Of a stretch of 64,000 bases of DNA, positions 1 to 11,699 are shown piece after piece. The DNA comes from Pseudocercospora fijiensis CIRAD86 (Eukaryota; Ascomycota; Dothideomycetes; Mycosphaerellales; Mycosphaerellaceae), in NCBI RefSeq assembly GCF_000340215.1, contig NW_006921541.1, positions 1,523,527-1,587,526 on the forward strand. Reading direction: 5' to 3'. The notes under the pieces are model-generated. The model saw only the letters and a list, made by a program, of their open reading frames with translations, made no database searches and was not told the origin of the DNA. The stretch's first letter is position 1; the number at the start of each line of letters is the position of its first letter. A program made the position numbers and the translations under genes.

Positions 1-59
1 GACCCATATTCACATACAGCACACCTGTAAGGTGCCCCATCGATATCAAAGCACTCCGA

Positions 60-392
60 TTATTTCCTCCCAGTGTATGTCGAAGTTCTTTGAAAGCCTC
101 CACCCAATCTTTCTGCGTCTTCGTAGCGGCCCGGTCGTAAATAGATGGACCAATCCGGTGTAGCTTTCACTACGTGCTCGGTGCCATAGTTGTTGTGCAC
201 AGCATCAGGGTAGACATTGCCGATATGTTGGCGAGCACTTCCCTGCGCTACAGTATGTTCCATTGGAAGCTTCCATTCTTCCTCCTTCCACGAACCCGGA
301 CCTCCTGAATGGTTCAGACACTCTTCATCATGCAGTTTTACCCGTCGCAGGTGGTCGCAACGGCCACGTTGAGAGACATGGAAGTACGACAT
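60..392 (-). CDS. Hypothetical small ORF or exon at the left edge
   Basis: An open frame of 110 codons reads leftwards from an ATG at 392 to a TAA at 60. The product is polar, with a His/Arg-rich start (MSYFHVSQRGRCDHLRR) and no signal peptide, membrane segment or motif that I recognise. Base composition is normal gene space, not RIP-mutated. It lies downstream of the broken GST gene on the same strand and could be one exon of a gene that continues beyond the window. I cannot name a family, and it may not be a gene at all. Confidence 0.25.
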   Translation of the reverse strand: MSYFHVSQRGRCDHLRRVKLHDEECLNHSGGPGSWKEEEWKLPMEHTVAQGSARQHIGNVYPDAVHNNYGTEHVVKATPDWSIYLRPGRYEDAERLGGGFQRTSTYTGRK

Positions 393-624
393 CTTGATAC
401 ACTAATGCTAGCTGAAATGTCCAATCGCGATGTGGTTGAAGGAGTCCCATCGCGCTGACTCAGCCAAAGACATGGTCGGCTTGGCAGTGGTATGCTTGGC
501 AGGCAGCGATGGGAAGGACCTGACTATCAAGTTCACCACAACATGGATAGGCAACAAATTCCCGTTGTTGGTGTAGTTCCAGGCATATCTTCACACGAGT
601 GTGACACTGACACTCTTCATCTCT

Positions 625-995
625 CTACACAACACCTTGACCCTTCCGAATACTCTTCGCCAGCTCACTCTGCGCACGATCCTCAGCATACCTCTGATAA
701 ATAGGCAAATAATACTCCCTCTCCGACGTCGTATCACGAATACTCGGCCTATTCTCCAGCGCCTAAAACAAACAAGAAAAGCGCCAGCAACCCCCATCTC
801 ACATTATATCGTATCCAATCCACACTTACCATCTTCCACCTCCTCAACCTCTCCCAAACAACCTCATCCCTACCCCCCTTTCCCTCCCCAGGAATCCCCA
901 AACCCCCCTTGAACTGATCGGAACCCCACAACCTCACAATCCAAGGCGCAACCGCAAAATCAATCAACGTCGGCTCCTCCCCTCTCTAAAACCAC
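625..995 (-). pseudogene. 3' half of a split omega-class GST gene
   Basis: Reading leftwards, 995-830 encodes an omega-type GST C-terminal domain: the stretch EEPTLIDFAVAPWIVRLW is followed by FKGGLGIP and WERLRRWKM. A canonical intron (GTAAGT donor at 829, TTTTAG acceptor at 763) joins in phase 0 to the last exon (762-625). That exon reads ALENRPSI, then TTSEREYYLPIYQRYA, and ends AKSIRKGQGVV-stop, which is the usual fungal GSTO tail. The N-terminal half lies 24.5 kb away at 25545-26207 on the same strand. The first codons next to the break include an in-frame TAG, probably a RIP-type CAG-to-TAG change. The enzyme would have conjugated or reduced substrates with glutathione in the cytosol; split like this it cannot be made whole. 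Confidence 0.82.
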
Positions 996-1003
996 ACCCT
1001 ATC
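996..1003. repeat. Left 8-bp target duplication of the 24.5-kb insertion
   Basis: ACCCTATC lies directly outside the left inverted repeat. ACCCCATC lies directly outside the right one (25537-25544). The single difference is C to T, as RIP would give. The duplicated octamer falls inside the GST reading frame, so collapsing one copy re-joins the two gene halves in frame. Confidence 0.75.
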
Positions 1004-1017
1004 CTACCTCCATTTAG
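1004..1017 (+). repeat. Left terminal inverted repeat of the composite insertion
   Basis: CTACCTCCATTTAG matches the inward-reading right end (25536 to 25523), CTACCTCCATTCAG, at 13 of 14 positions. The mismatch is a C/T transition. Homology stops after 14 bases. Confidence 0.65.
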
Positions 1018-1064
1018 AGGCCCCGCTTTGTAGGCTTATATAGACCTTCTACCTAAATTTAGCA

Positions 1065-1108
1065 CCTTCTACCTTCTACCTTCTACCTTCTACCTTCTAC
1101 CTTCTACT
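1065..1108 (+). repeat. Short 7-bp tandem repeat (ACCTTCT)n
   Basis: About six tandem copies of ACCTTCT lie just inside the left end of the composite insertion. The unit is not the fungal telomere repeat (TTAGGG/CCCTAA), so this is not a telomere remnant. Its position close to an element end may make it a subterminal repeat. Confidence 0.6.
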
Positions 1109-1759
1109 CTGTCTCTATATCCTTATATTATCTCTCCGCTAAGTATACTAATATATATCTAGCTTAGCGGTCTATACTAAGCCTATAGCGAAGCGCCTAA
1201 AAGAAAACCGTACGGCTCCTATATAACCGTCCGGTATATAAACGAGAATTCGAATTTATAGAAGTATAACTATATATTAGATAGATAAACCTAAAAAAGC
1301 TGTTCTACGTAATAATACGATCTTTTAAAATAGCTATATAAAGTATATATTAAAGTGTTAAATTAAAGCTATAGATACGATCTTCTAAGATAGGTCTTCC
1401 GGTAACTGCGTTTGTTCTACCCTCCTTTATATTACTTATATATAAACGGTATATAAAACGCTAAGTAAATTACGAGCGGACTCTTAGATTAACCGCCGCT
1501 CGTACCTCCGACTCTTAGAATACCTATATTCTTAACCCTTTGCCTTTATCTTGCTACCGAGGGCTATACTATATTACTAGCTTATATATACCTTTACTAG
1601 TAGTAATTCCTTTATCTAGCACGTTCTTAGACTCGAATAGGCCTAACGAAGGGTCTAGAGAGCCCTTTAGATACCTGTTTGCCTTATCGTACCTCGCTAT
1701 CGCACCTCGCTATCGTACCTCGCTATCGCCTACTAATAATATCGCGGCCTACTAAAACA

Positions 1760-3592
1760 TACGATAGTAATAGCGCTACCTCCGAGGGGCACTCGCAAGT
1801 AGCGTAATAGGGAGAAGAAGGATAGGGCTAAGAAGCGTAAGACTAATAGATAGCAGAATAAATCCGAGTAGCACTTTCTAATAGCACTTCTAGGTCGCGC
1901 CGCCGTAACTTGAGAGCGCCCGGATTTTAGTTACTTGCTACCGGTCTAGTAGCCTAAGAATAAGCGAGATTATAAAGCATAGTTCTAGACTCGTTACGAT
2001 CGTATTAACGCCGCTAATAACCTGTTATCGTAGGACTAAGTTAAGCAACTCGTATATAATGCCGTAGCTTCTCTAGAGGCTAAGAATATCTATCGTAATA
2101 TCGTTACCGCTAGCCTTATTAAGCTATTAGATCGCCTTTACCTAGGAAAAGGATATTAGCCGAAGGACGTCTAGATCGATCTAGTCTTCGCGCTAATCTT
2201 CGGCGGCAGCGATATTCTATAGATCTCGAAGACAGGCGAGGGCAAGAGCTTAGTATTTATAGCCTTTACGTATTTAACTAGCTATATTACCCTCTAGTTT
2301 ACACCGCTAAATCGCCTTAGCGAGGAGTAGGCTAAGGTCGTCGAGAACTGGTATTAATAGCTATAGTTAGATACTAGTAGCTAGTTAGATAGCTAGTTAG
2401 ATAGCTAGTTAGATAGCTAGTTAGATAGCTAGCCGATCGAGCGAGATAGTATCGTTAACGCTATTAATATTACCTCCGAAACTATAAGCCTCTATCCTAA
2501 GCTATACGACTATATTACTAATAGTAGATATTATTATATTATCCTAAGTCTAGAAACCGGTGCTAGTCTAGCCTTTAGGAAGCTACTATAGGACCCTAAG
2601 GTTCGTGCCCGTATCGGTCTCGTAGTAATCGATAAAGTCTATTTTATTAATAAGTAGCGTAACTTTCGGAAGGAATATGTATAGATCTTCGCTCTACGTA
2701 AGTTGCTCCGTAATAATACAGTTTAGCTCGGCTGTTCTACGACAATGTCCGAGGATATAGAGGACTTTATACTTAAATATAGTAGATTTCGTCTAGTTAG
2801 TAATTAGCTATTCTAGACTAAGATTATTCGTAGTAGTGTCGATCGTCTAAAACTACGTATATCCTACGTACTATTCTAAGGAATTAGCTCCGCTTATACG
2901 AGTACCTATATTTCGCTATCGATAGTATATTCGACCTAGAGACTAAGGAAGCTACGCCGATAAATATTAAGAAGGCCCTCTTATTTATTAATAGTCGTAA
3001 GTATGTCTAGGATCTAGCTAATATTATTCGGTATTAGCTAGTCGCAACGACTGCTAAGTATAGGGACTAGAAGAAACGATATATATAGGACAATAAAGGT
3101 ATTAATATATATACTATAGTAATATTCTATACTAGCAGTGTCGCTAAGCGAGACTAGAAGCGCCGGTATAACCGCTTTTATAAGACTATAGAGTATCTAG
3201 ATAGGCTATCGGAACACCGGATTATAGTTGCTACTACTGCTTTTAGTATTAGCCTAAATGTACTAGACATTAAGCTTATTTACTAGACTAGGTTTACTCT
3301 TACGCGCGATATCGAGGATGTTGTCTAACGTCTTAGCTATACCGGTCGTACTATTCTACGTAGTTTAGCCTTTATCTTCCTACTATACTATATCGATAAT
3401 CGTCTTAAGTAGCCGCGGCTAGAATCTAACTATACGGCAATTAAGCCTCGCCGACGTAGATCGTATAGAGCATTCCGGCTATTAGGGCTCCGCTAGTCTA
3501 AGCTTCTAGGGGAAGATACTAATACGCTAGGTACTCGAGAAGCCGCTAATAATAATAATAATAATAATAGCGATAGAAACTACTAGACTAAT
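1760..3592 (+). pseudogene. RecQ-type helicase, N-terminal and motor part (RIP-degraded, first segment)
   Basis: One frame runs through this stretch broken almost only by TAG/TAA. Visible motifs in order are the Walker A box TGEGKS (about 2232-2249); a motif II that reads VIDKVYFI where family members have DEAH-like DExH (about 2620-2650); a helicase-C motif like VFINSRK; ATTAFSI (about 3222); and the motif VI region VVxRLSYTGR (about 3320-3350). These are the landmarks of superfamily-2 RecQ helicases. The frame then passes a run of about seven Asn codons and is cut at 3592 by the Gypsy LTR element. It resumes in frame at 15862. The mutated motif II and the many stops mean no active enzyme. 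The start is unclear, and coding-like sequence may begin before 1760. Confidence 0.65.
2377..2433 (+). repeat. 12-bp tandem repeat inside the helicase frame
   Basis: The unit TAGTTAGATAGC repeats about four to five times. Twelve bases keep the reading frame, so the copies would encode a repeated four-residue unit between the Walker A and motif II regions of the helicase. Confidence 0.6.
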
Positions 3593-3864
3593 AAAGGACG
3601 GAAACTAACACTACTACTACTACTTATAGCAATAGTATAGGCTACCGAGGGTAATATAACCTATAGCAATATAGGCAGCTATGTTTAGCAAGATAGGATA
3701 ACGAGACTGTCGCTTAGGCTAATAACTAGAGCCCTACAACATAGGCATTATAGAAGTGTGATATAAACAATGTGCTATACGAGGTTGATGCTCTATCTAT
3801 AATATAGAAGGAGGCCTCTTATATAGGCTCAAAACTAGCCTATAGGTATAGGGCCGGTTACTAG
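3593..3864 (-). repeat. 3' LTR of the Gypsy element
   Basis: This is near-identical to 15585-15856. It begins (plus strand) AAAGGACGGAAACTAAC and ends GGCCGGTTACTAG. Differences from the other copy are C/T and G/A only. Confidence 0.82.
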
Positions 3865-3973
3865 CTAATATCCCTCCCTTTCTTCGTGTCTGACTAGACA
3901 CGCTTTATATTGCGCTTAAAACAAACATATATACATCCTTAGCGTTCTTAGCTAAGGCTATTTTCAGAACTCC

Positions 3974-4000
3974 GCAATAATACCCCCGGGGTAGCATTAA
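3974..4000. repeat. 27-bp palindrome, copy 1
   Basis: An imperfect palindrome around CCCCCGGGG with the consensus half-site CTAATGCTACCCC. It lies between the end of the third ORF and the 3' LTR. This copy has the most decayed left arm. Confidence 0.7.
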
Positions 4001-4099
4001 TCCTAGATACTATAATTATACAAAAACAACTTCCTAAGCAATACTATACAGACCTACTGTTGCTTTAACGCGCCGTAATCCTTACTAGCAATAACCTTA

Positions 4100-6850
4100 T
4101 CTGCTAGTCGGTTCTCGAAATCTCCTCCGTATATATTAAAGCTATTAGTACCGAAGTACTATCCCTCGTAGAAAGCTTAATTAACGAGGAGGTTAGTAGC
4201 CTTTTCCTTCGTAGCATTCTCTTAATCGTGCAGATATTCCTTAAGTCCCTCGTTATTAAGCTAGAGGATCTGTTTAACTTCGTTCTAAACAACGTAACTT
4301 AACTAAGGAATCCTACTAACTAGGGCGTCGGAGATGCAACTAAGGCCTTCGACTAAGATAGTAGTAGGGAAAGGGAACGGCACGAAGGTATTCGAACCTA
4401 GAAGGGCGGTTAGATTGCGGTGCGCCTTAGTAACCTCGGCGACGGTTAAGTTGTCGTAACCCTTAATCTTAGTACCGTCGATAACGCGAGAGTAGCCTAG
4501 GTTAATTAATATACGGTTGCTCTTAGTCTTTAGATTACTATATAGTAGGTATAGCATCTAAATAGAGACTTCGTACTCCTTTAGAGGGTTAAGGATCTAC
4601 TCCGCCTTACGCCCCTTACTATTAGGCTAACTATCGAACATATAGTCGAGGTCGTCGTCGGTAAGGTGCTTATTAGTAAGCTTACTAATCTTGCTTAGCG
4701 GGACTAGGCTACGAGCCTAGAGCTTCTTAACCTAGTTCGCAAAGACCTCGGGCTAATATATACCTTCGATAATAGTAGAGCAGCTAGTCTTATCCTTAGA
4801 TATAAGACAGACCTTAATACGCAGGTAACTAGCACCCTCGCTAGCTGCGAGCTTAACTATATCTTATCCGAGACGAGCAGACTCCTTAGAAGGACAGTTT
4901 TTATAAGTACCGCTAACCTTGAAGAATTTAGTAGGCTTAGGGACAGAGATAAGCTCGTATACGTAATTAGGTCGAAGGGCGACAGCTAAGAGCTATAGGG
5001 TAGGGTGCTAGCGGACGATTTAGTTGCTTATACTATAAGTTTAAAGGGTATTACGGCCTTCCTACTTAGACTTAGGCATCGCACGCATATACTAAAGGTA
5101 CATTTTAAACTCCTCCTATATTAGGTCGATAAGGAAAGGAAGATATGCTCTACGAGGCTCTTATAACTAGCTAAAGACTTAAGGGAAGATAGTATTACTA
5201 GTCTAGCGAAAGCGGTCGAAGGAAGTGCCTTAGCTAAGAATGCTAGTAACGAACTTGCTCTAGCGATCCGTTAGCGTAAGGGCGCGAGTAATAGTACTAG
5301 TAGGGTTAAACGCGTAGAGTCCTAGAGATATCGGGGCGGCAATAGGGCGTCTAGGAAACTAGTTAGTATAGGCCTAATTAGCCTTAAGGGTAGCGAAGGC
5401 GTCTTAATTAGGAATCTCGCGACTAATCTTTAATAGGCGGCCGACGAGGACAATCGCCTTAGCACTAGCATAGAGACTATAGACCTTAGCGGCCTTCTTA
5501 ATATAGTTAGTATATATAGAGAACGGCTCTTCTCCTAGCTTACTAAGGTCGTCGAGCTATTAATAGATAGATAGGGCGGTAGGAGCTTTGCCTATATCGG
5601 CTTTAGGAACTATATCAATCTTAGTAATAAGGTACGTAATAGAGTCGCCCTTGTAAGAACTATAGATGTTCTTAGTTAATAGGATCGGCGAGAGCCCTCT
5701 ATCTCTATGCTTACTAAAGGAGCCTTCGGAGGAGATATCTTCTAGTAGTGCATCTAGCATATTAATATCCGAATCACTATAGTTAGTACTATAGTTAGCC
5801 CTAGAAGGGGCGCTATACTTCTTAGTAGCCTTGCGGAGGGCCTAGCGAGTATGTAATACCTTCTTACGCGCTGCTTCGGCCTTAGCGCGCTCGTCCTTAA
5901 CTTCCTAAGGGACCTTATAGTTACGGGTCGAGCGACGGTCTTAAGCCTATATCTCCGTAGCGAGCGCGAGACTAGTAGCCGTATCGGCCTCTGTTTCTAG
6001 GCGAAGAGCCTTACGTTTAAGGACATTAACGATAGGAGCCTCTTAACCTTTAATAATAAAACCTGCACTATTAATGCGATAGCCCTTCTCTTTTAGTAGA
6101 TCCTTAGTTATCTATATATTAAGATCGATCTAGACAATTGCATCGTAGTACCGCTTCTAGTAGGATATCGTAAAGTCGTTAAGCGTAAAGGACAAGTTAA
6201 GTAACTGCTTGCCTACCTTCTTGCTAGCGGTAGATATACGATAGATTATAGTACGAGAAAGGTGCTTAGCGCCTTAACGACGGACCTTATACTTGTTAAC
6301 GAACGAAGAGACCTGCTTTATACGCTCTTATCTACTGTAGGCGAAGTTAATAAGGCTCTTAGGAAGACTACTTAGTCCTCCCTAATATTCGAAGGCCTAG
6401 TCGAGGGTCTTAAAGCGCAAGCGAATCTAGGTACCGGCCGTCTCGAGGCTATAGACGATAGGAAAGGCTTGTTCGATATCTATATCGTTAAGGACCTCGC
6501 GCTTAAAGACACGCTTACCGATAGACTAACGCAAGTTGTTTATACCGTACGCAACTAAGATAGTAGCCTTCTTAATATTCCTATTAATAACGCGTAGTAG
6601 GGTGCGAGCGTTCTAGATCTTCTCTTAAGGGTCTTTAAGGGCGGTAACGATCTAGAAGCAGTACTCGAGGCTAGTTATAGCAGCTAAGGCGCTATCGGAG
6701 GGGGCTTCGATCGGAACTAGTGCGCCTAAGTTTAGGGCTAGTAGGTTACTACTGCTGCTAGCGCCTAGCGGATTTAGGGCGCCGGAAGATATCTTAGTCG
6801 ACCGGAGCGGAAAGGAGTTAGTAACGAGTTTGCAAAAAACGTTCGTAGCT
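4100..6850 (-). pseudogene. Third ORF of the Gypsy element, downstream of integrase (unrecognised)
   Basis: A long minus-strand frame of about 900 codons is broken almost only by TAG/TAA. Short clean pieces survive, for example 5560-5760 and 4303-4557. It begins near 6840 with a Ser/Ala/Leu-rich segment. Around 5,800-6,000 it has a charged stretch with RAKAEAARKK, probably helical. I see no run of hydrophobic residues long enough for a membrane anchor, so it does not look like an envelope protein even though it sits where env lies in env-bearing Gypsy elements. No domain was recognised. It is bounded by palindromes at 7214-7240 and 3974-4000. Confidence 0.5.
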
Positions 6851-7213
6851 TGTTAATAATAATTAAAGGGTTTAGATAGAAGAGGGGGGGGGTAGGCGGT
6901 AGTAAGTTAGTTAGTACTCGAGTAGAAGAAAGAGCTTAGAAGGCTCGCCTTAAATAGGGTACGAAGGTAGCGTAGTCCGTATGTTCCGGTAAAGCAAACG
7001 GATAACGATTACATATAGACCCTGAAAAGTGAAGCTATATACGAGACTCCTTTATTAGTAGAGCGGCTAAAGTTTAATAATCGATCTAGCTAATTGCTAG
7101 TAGCGACTACGCGCCTTTGTTAACCTCTAGCTTTCGTAGATTCCCGCGCACTCGAAATGTAACTAGTTAGTTCGAGTACCTAGTAGTAATCTATAGTAGT
7201 AAGGCTAGCGGGA

Positions 7214-7240
7214 CTAATAACACCCCCGGGGTAGTATTAG
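7214..7240. repeat. 27-bp palindrome, copy 2
   Basis: The left arm is CTAATAACACCCC and the right arm GGGGTAGTATTAG around a central C. It lies just upstream of the third ORF (minus-strand sense). Confidence 0.75.
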
Positions 7241-7641
7241 CTTTTCTCTAGAGATGCTCGGCAACTAGGAGCAAATCGCCTAGGCCTAGCGTAGCTTATA
7301 TTAGCCTACAGCACTATCGTTGTAGATATAGCATTACCTTTTATAGTAGCAGGCATATAAACGTAGCCTGTGCGTTCTTCTTTCTTTTAGATACTAAGCT
7401 TAGCGGCCTAAGGTCCCTATTCTTAGAGGCTATAGGCCTAGGTTGCTATATCTATCTAAGAGCTAGGAAGGGAGAGGGATCCTCCCTTTCTTAGTATCCT
7501 ATATAGCTAGTGCTAATTAGGGTAGGAACATCCTCTAGTAGAGTATCTTATTATCGTTGTTACTTAAGGAAGGTTGCTAGAGTCTAGGAATCTAGAGGGA
7601 AGTAGTCCTAGAAGGGTAGAGGGTTAGGTTCGGCTATTTTC

Positions 7642-7668
7642 CTAATACTACCCCCGGGGTATTATTAG
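7642..7668. repeat. 27-bp palindrome, copy 3
   Basis: The left arm is CTAATACTACCCC and the right arm GGGGTATTATTAG, with a single arm mismatch. It lies just past the 3' end of the integrase coding region. The 400 bp between copies 2 and 3 hold no recognisable ORF. Confidence 0.75.
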
Positions 7669-7949
7669 GAAAACACGCCTCGTACAGTTCTATCTAAGGA
7701 AACAAGAGCAAAGGAATAAAGTTATAGCAACATTAATCGAAAGCAAAGGCAAAGCAAAGGACAACAATAAGATAAACTAAAAGCAACAAACGAGAGTATA
7801 AATATTAGTAGGAACGGATAGTAGGTAAGGACTAAAGGTATAGGGCGGTACTGCATTAATAGCGCGGAGAACGATTAATAGAGGCAAGGAAACAACGTAG
7901 TAGGGGCAGGCAGAGGCAAGGAAGAGTAAGCAATTATTTAGTCTCGGGA

Positions 7950-10900
7950 TCTAGCTATAATTCTAGGCGGTCTTCGTCGCTAGACTAGTTAGGTTCCTCG
8001 GAGTTAGAGTTAGATAGCTAGAAGTCTAGTTTACTATTAGAATCGGAATCAATATCGGAAACGCTCTATATATAGTTAATCCGTATATAACCCTCCCTTT
8101 GTTCTTAAGTTATTCCTAATAGCTTACTAAGACGAATCTAGGGATAGGTATAGTTCTTAGGTAGAATAGGATCTATAATAGCGGTAGGATCCTCCTCCCG
8201 ATAGGTATCTAAGGACGGTAGAGGGTCTATAGAGGCACTAACTTCCTCCTCGGTCGGCGGAGGGCAGGTAGGCTCGCGTAACTTAACGATCTTCTTTAGA
8301 TTAGCCCGAGGGTAAGAGTGCTTTAAGGTAGTACTATCTAGCTCCTAAAGAAGGTATACGGAACCCGAGTAAAGGACCTCCTTTACTCTATAAGGACCCT
8401 TCTACTTAAAGGCTAGCTTATAGGAGTAACTATACTCTAGTCCGGACCGGTATAGAAGGACTATATCGCTAACCTTTAGAGGCTCCTAATTAACAGCATT
8501 ATAGTTATTAAAATACTGCTTAGCTTCCTCCCGAAGGCGACGTTGTCGAGTAAGACCCTCTTAAGAAGTCGTAGTTATATCCTTAAGAGCCTTAGCCCGT
8601 AGGGTAAGAAGATCTGCCCTAGTACAAATAGACCCCTAATCGTAAACGCCGTACGTGCGATAGGACAATTCAATAGGAAGAACGGCGTCCCTCCTAACTA
8701 TAAGTTCCGCTAGTATAAGTCCGGTCGTATCGATAATAGTAGTTCGGTCCGCCTAGAGAAGGGCTAGGACGCGGGTAGAAATAGGAACTAATCTGTCGCT
8801 ACTATTAGTTATCTTAGATAGGGCGTTAATTAACGACCGATAGCCGCGCTTAACGATAGCATTCGACTAGGGATAGTACGGGGAGATACGAACGTTCTTC
8901 GCCCCGTACGAAATAAGTAGCGCTTAAACCTCCTTAGCTATATTGTTCGTAGCGTTGTCTAAGATAACCTCGTAAGGTGTTCCCTAGCGGCAAAATAGAT
9001 CCTTAAATAGGAAAGTAGCTATATTACGGGCATTAATAGCACCGCAACCTTTATAGAAATAGTAGGCCTCCGGCTATCGAGAAAGACCCTCTCGAATAAT
9101 ATATAGGCTATTATTGCGGCTAAGATAGACCCTATCGCTATACTACCGCTCCCTAACTAACTAGGCAGTAGGGATACGTAGCTCCCCTAAACGCCGGTAG
9201 CTGTTCCTAAAGTTGCACTTAGGACAGCTCTTATAGTAGCGGGAGACGTTAGCCTATACGCCGTCCTACTAGTAGCGTCGACGAAGGATATCGAAGGTAC
9301 CCTCGGCCGCCCGGTAGCCGAGCTTATCGTAAACGGAACGAAGGATTTCTTATCGGGCTGCAGGATCGTTAATAATACGCTAGAGCGGTATATTAACTAT
9401 AGCCTGTCGCTAAAGGATGCGATCCTTAATAAGGAACCTCCGAGAATAGCGAATAATACGACGGTATTAACTCTTTAATAGACTAGGAGCTCTCTTCGTA
9501 TAGGTAAGGAAGTAGGCGATATTATAGGAGTTATCGGAGTAGACTCTATTAAGGATATTATCCCTACCTAGTTCGCCTACCTTAGTATCGTCCTAGTCCT
9601 CGCCGTTAGTAGTAGAGTCTTCGTTAGGCTAGTTACTAGGTTAGTCGTCGGCAGTAGACCTAGTAATTACCGGTATAGCGTTAATATAGAAGGCAGTAAA
9701 GAAGGTGCGGTTAATAACCGCGTCGATATCCTTTTCTTCTATTATCTCGGCGATGTCTTCTCCTATAGCAGGCCTTCTAGAAAGGCTATCCGGTCTAGTG
9801 TACTTCTTACTAGGAATATAGAAGACGTCGAAATCAAACAAATAGATCTAGGCAACCTACCGAGCTATCGTAGAGTTAGGCAGGTTAGAGGCTGTATAGC
9901 TAAGTTAGTAGACTAGCGTCTAAGCGTCGACTTCTAGGCGAAAGAACACTCTAAAGAGCTAAGGTCGGAACTTCTTAAGAGCCTTATAGATACTAAGGCA
10001 CTCTCGCTTGCTAGTATCGTATCGGGCCTCGATAGGTTTCTATAGACCGGACTCGTACTAGATAGGGTAACGTAAGGAGGGCTCCTTACGATTATACTAT
10101 ATTAGTATCTCGCCGTAGCCTTCCCCGCTCGAGTCGATAGCAATAATTAGTAGACCTACGCCTTCCGAGTAGTTAATAGAGGTAAGCGTAGGCGCGCTAA
10201 TAAGTGCCTTAGTAACCTTATCCTTAGCGGCTTAGTAAACGGAGGTCTGTTTAGGCTCTGTATCCTTCTTAAGCAAGGCGTGTAGAGGCTTGTGTACTAA
10301 CGCAAAATTTTCGACCTAGATACGGAAGTAGGAGACTACTCTAAGCTAGATCCGGACATCTTTCTAGTAGGTAGGGTCGGGCTAGGATACAATCTTTAGG
10401 ACCCGTACATTGTTAGGATAGCGGCCGTTCTTATTAGTTGCAAACCCGACAATGTTTGTTCGTTTATATAGGAGCTGAAGCTTCTCCCTATATACCGTTA
10501 GGTTAGCTCGCTCTAGGTCGCAGAGGACACTATCGAGGTTCTGAATGTGTTCGAGAAAGAACCTGCGGATGCTAGGCTCTACTTCTTTATTATCGTACCT
10601 AGTTTTAGGGCCCTTAATGCCGATATCGTTAAGGAAAGGCATCGCTATATAGGAGATATAGGCCGCGAGGACTTGGTTTATAATACGAACGAACTAGGCT
10701 ACGGAGTTGGTTGCCCTTTAGGGAAGGGTAGTTTGTCGGTGTAGTCTAAGAGGCGTTTCGAAACTAGTAAGATCCCGGCTGTTAGGGTAGAGAGGTATCT
10801 AGTCGTAGCCCGAGAACACATTAACTAGCGAGGCTACTATACAGTTAGTAAAGGCTTCTAAGAACCTATTAGTCTCCGGAGGAAGATTAGCATCTCTAAT

Positions 10901-11640
10901 CGTAACTACGTTAAACTTCTAGGCAGCGTTAATTAGCCGATACTTCTTTAGCTCCTTAGGAGCTGTCTTCTTCTAAACTAGGAAGTATAGATTGCGATAC
11001 GAGGTATAGGAAGGCTCTAAGGTACTAGCCTTTATACGCTACCGTATTATGTCCTTAACTATACCTCTTAGGCTTAGGTTTAGCTTAAACCCTAGGTAAG
11101 CCTAAGGCTTATACTCGATCGTTCGGATCCTCTATAGAGGGGCAACCTCCGGGTTAATCCTACCTAGATGCGTAAAGTTATATACTAATACGGCTTCGCG
11201 GTTATATAGAAGCTCGTATAGCAAATCCAGTTTAAGATCCGAAAGCTCGATGCTAGGTTTAATGTTCGCTAGTCTCTCCGGCGTTAGCCTCAATCCCCTA
11301 GGAATAGCGGAGAACTTTTTAGTAATATACCTCTAGTCGTATAGACTATCCCTAGGTATTAATATCGCTTCGCGGTTAAGGCACTTTTGTCGCTAGTTAG
11401 GATTTCCGCTAGGATTAGACCTATCGGTTATATATACGCTGCCTTTTACGGGCTTAATCTTATTAGCTACCCTCTTATATAGGGTATATACGCTAACCGC
11501 TCGTAATACCCGAGCCCTCTCTCTTTAACGTTAGGCCCGGAGATTAGCGTAGTAGAACAGCGCGTAAACTTTATTAGAAGTCTCCTTAAGTCGGTAGGTG
11601 TACAGCTAGTAATCCTGATTTATAATTCCGGCGAAAACGT
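7950..11640 (-). pseudogene. Gypsy Pol remnant (reverse transcriptase, RNase H, integrase)
   Basis: The reverse-transcriptase palm is best preserved at 10382-10642. There the catalytic YxDD box reads FLND, followed by GIKGPKTRYD, as in Gypsy elements of fungi. The region at 9641-9841 reads DVFYIPSKKYTRPDSLSRRP, the standard end of the RNase H segment. Integrase follows (about 9300-8500) with a CPKC zinc-finger half, an ILDN core motif and a downstream SPYYP segment. Stops are TAG/TAA at former Trp/Gln codons, and catalytic Asp has become Asn in FLND. The order RT, RNase H, integrase assigns it to Ty3/Gypsy. It is inactive. Confidence 0.75.
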
Positions 11641-11647
11641 TAGATTC

Positions 11648-11674
11648 CTAATAATACCCCTAGGGTAGCATTAG
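11648..11674. repeat. 27-bp palindrome, copy 4
   Basis: The left arm is CTAATAATACCCC and the right arm GGGTAGCATTAG around TA. The centre is explained by TG changed to TA in a former CCCCTGGGG. It lies between the Gag-protease and Pol frames. Confidence 0.75.
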
Positions 11675-11699
11675 CTCGGCGCTCTAATTAGTTAGTTCG

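Noticed and set aside
1065..1108. ACCTTCT tandem repeat as a telomere remnant
   Set aside because: The unit does not match TTAGGG or any fungal telomere repeat known to me, and it lies inside a transposon end that interrupts a gene.
1760..3592. Helitron
   Set aside because: The helicase motifs are RecQ-like (TGEGKS, ATTAF, QRLxxTGR), not Pif1-like. No Rep/HUH motif was found, and the block has inverted ends with a target duplication, which Helitrons lack.
4100..6850. Third Gypsy ORF as an envelope gene
   Set aside because: The position fits, but no signal peptide, furin-like site or membrane anchor is visible.
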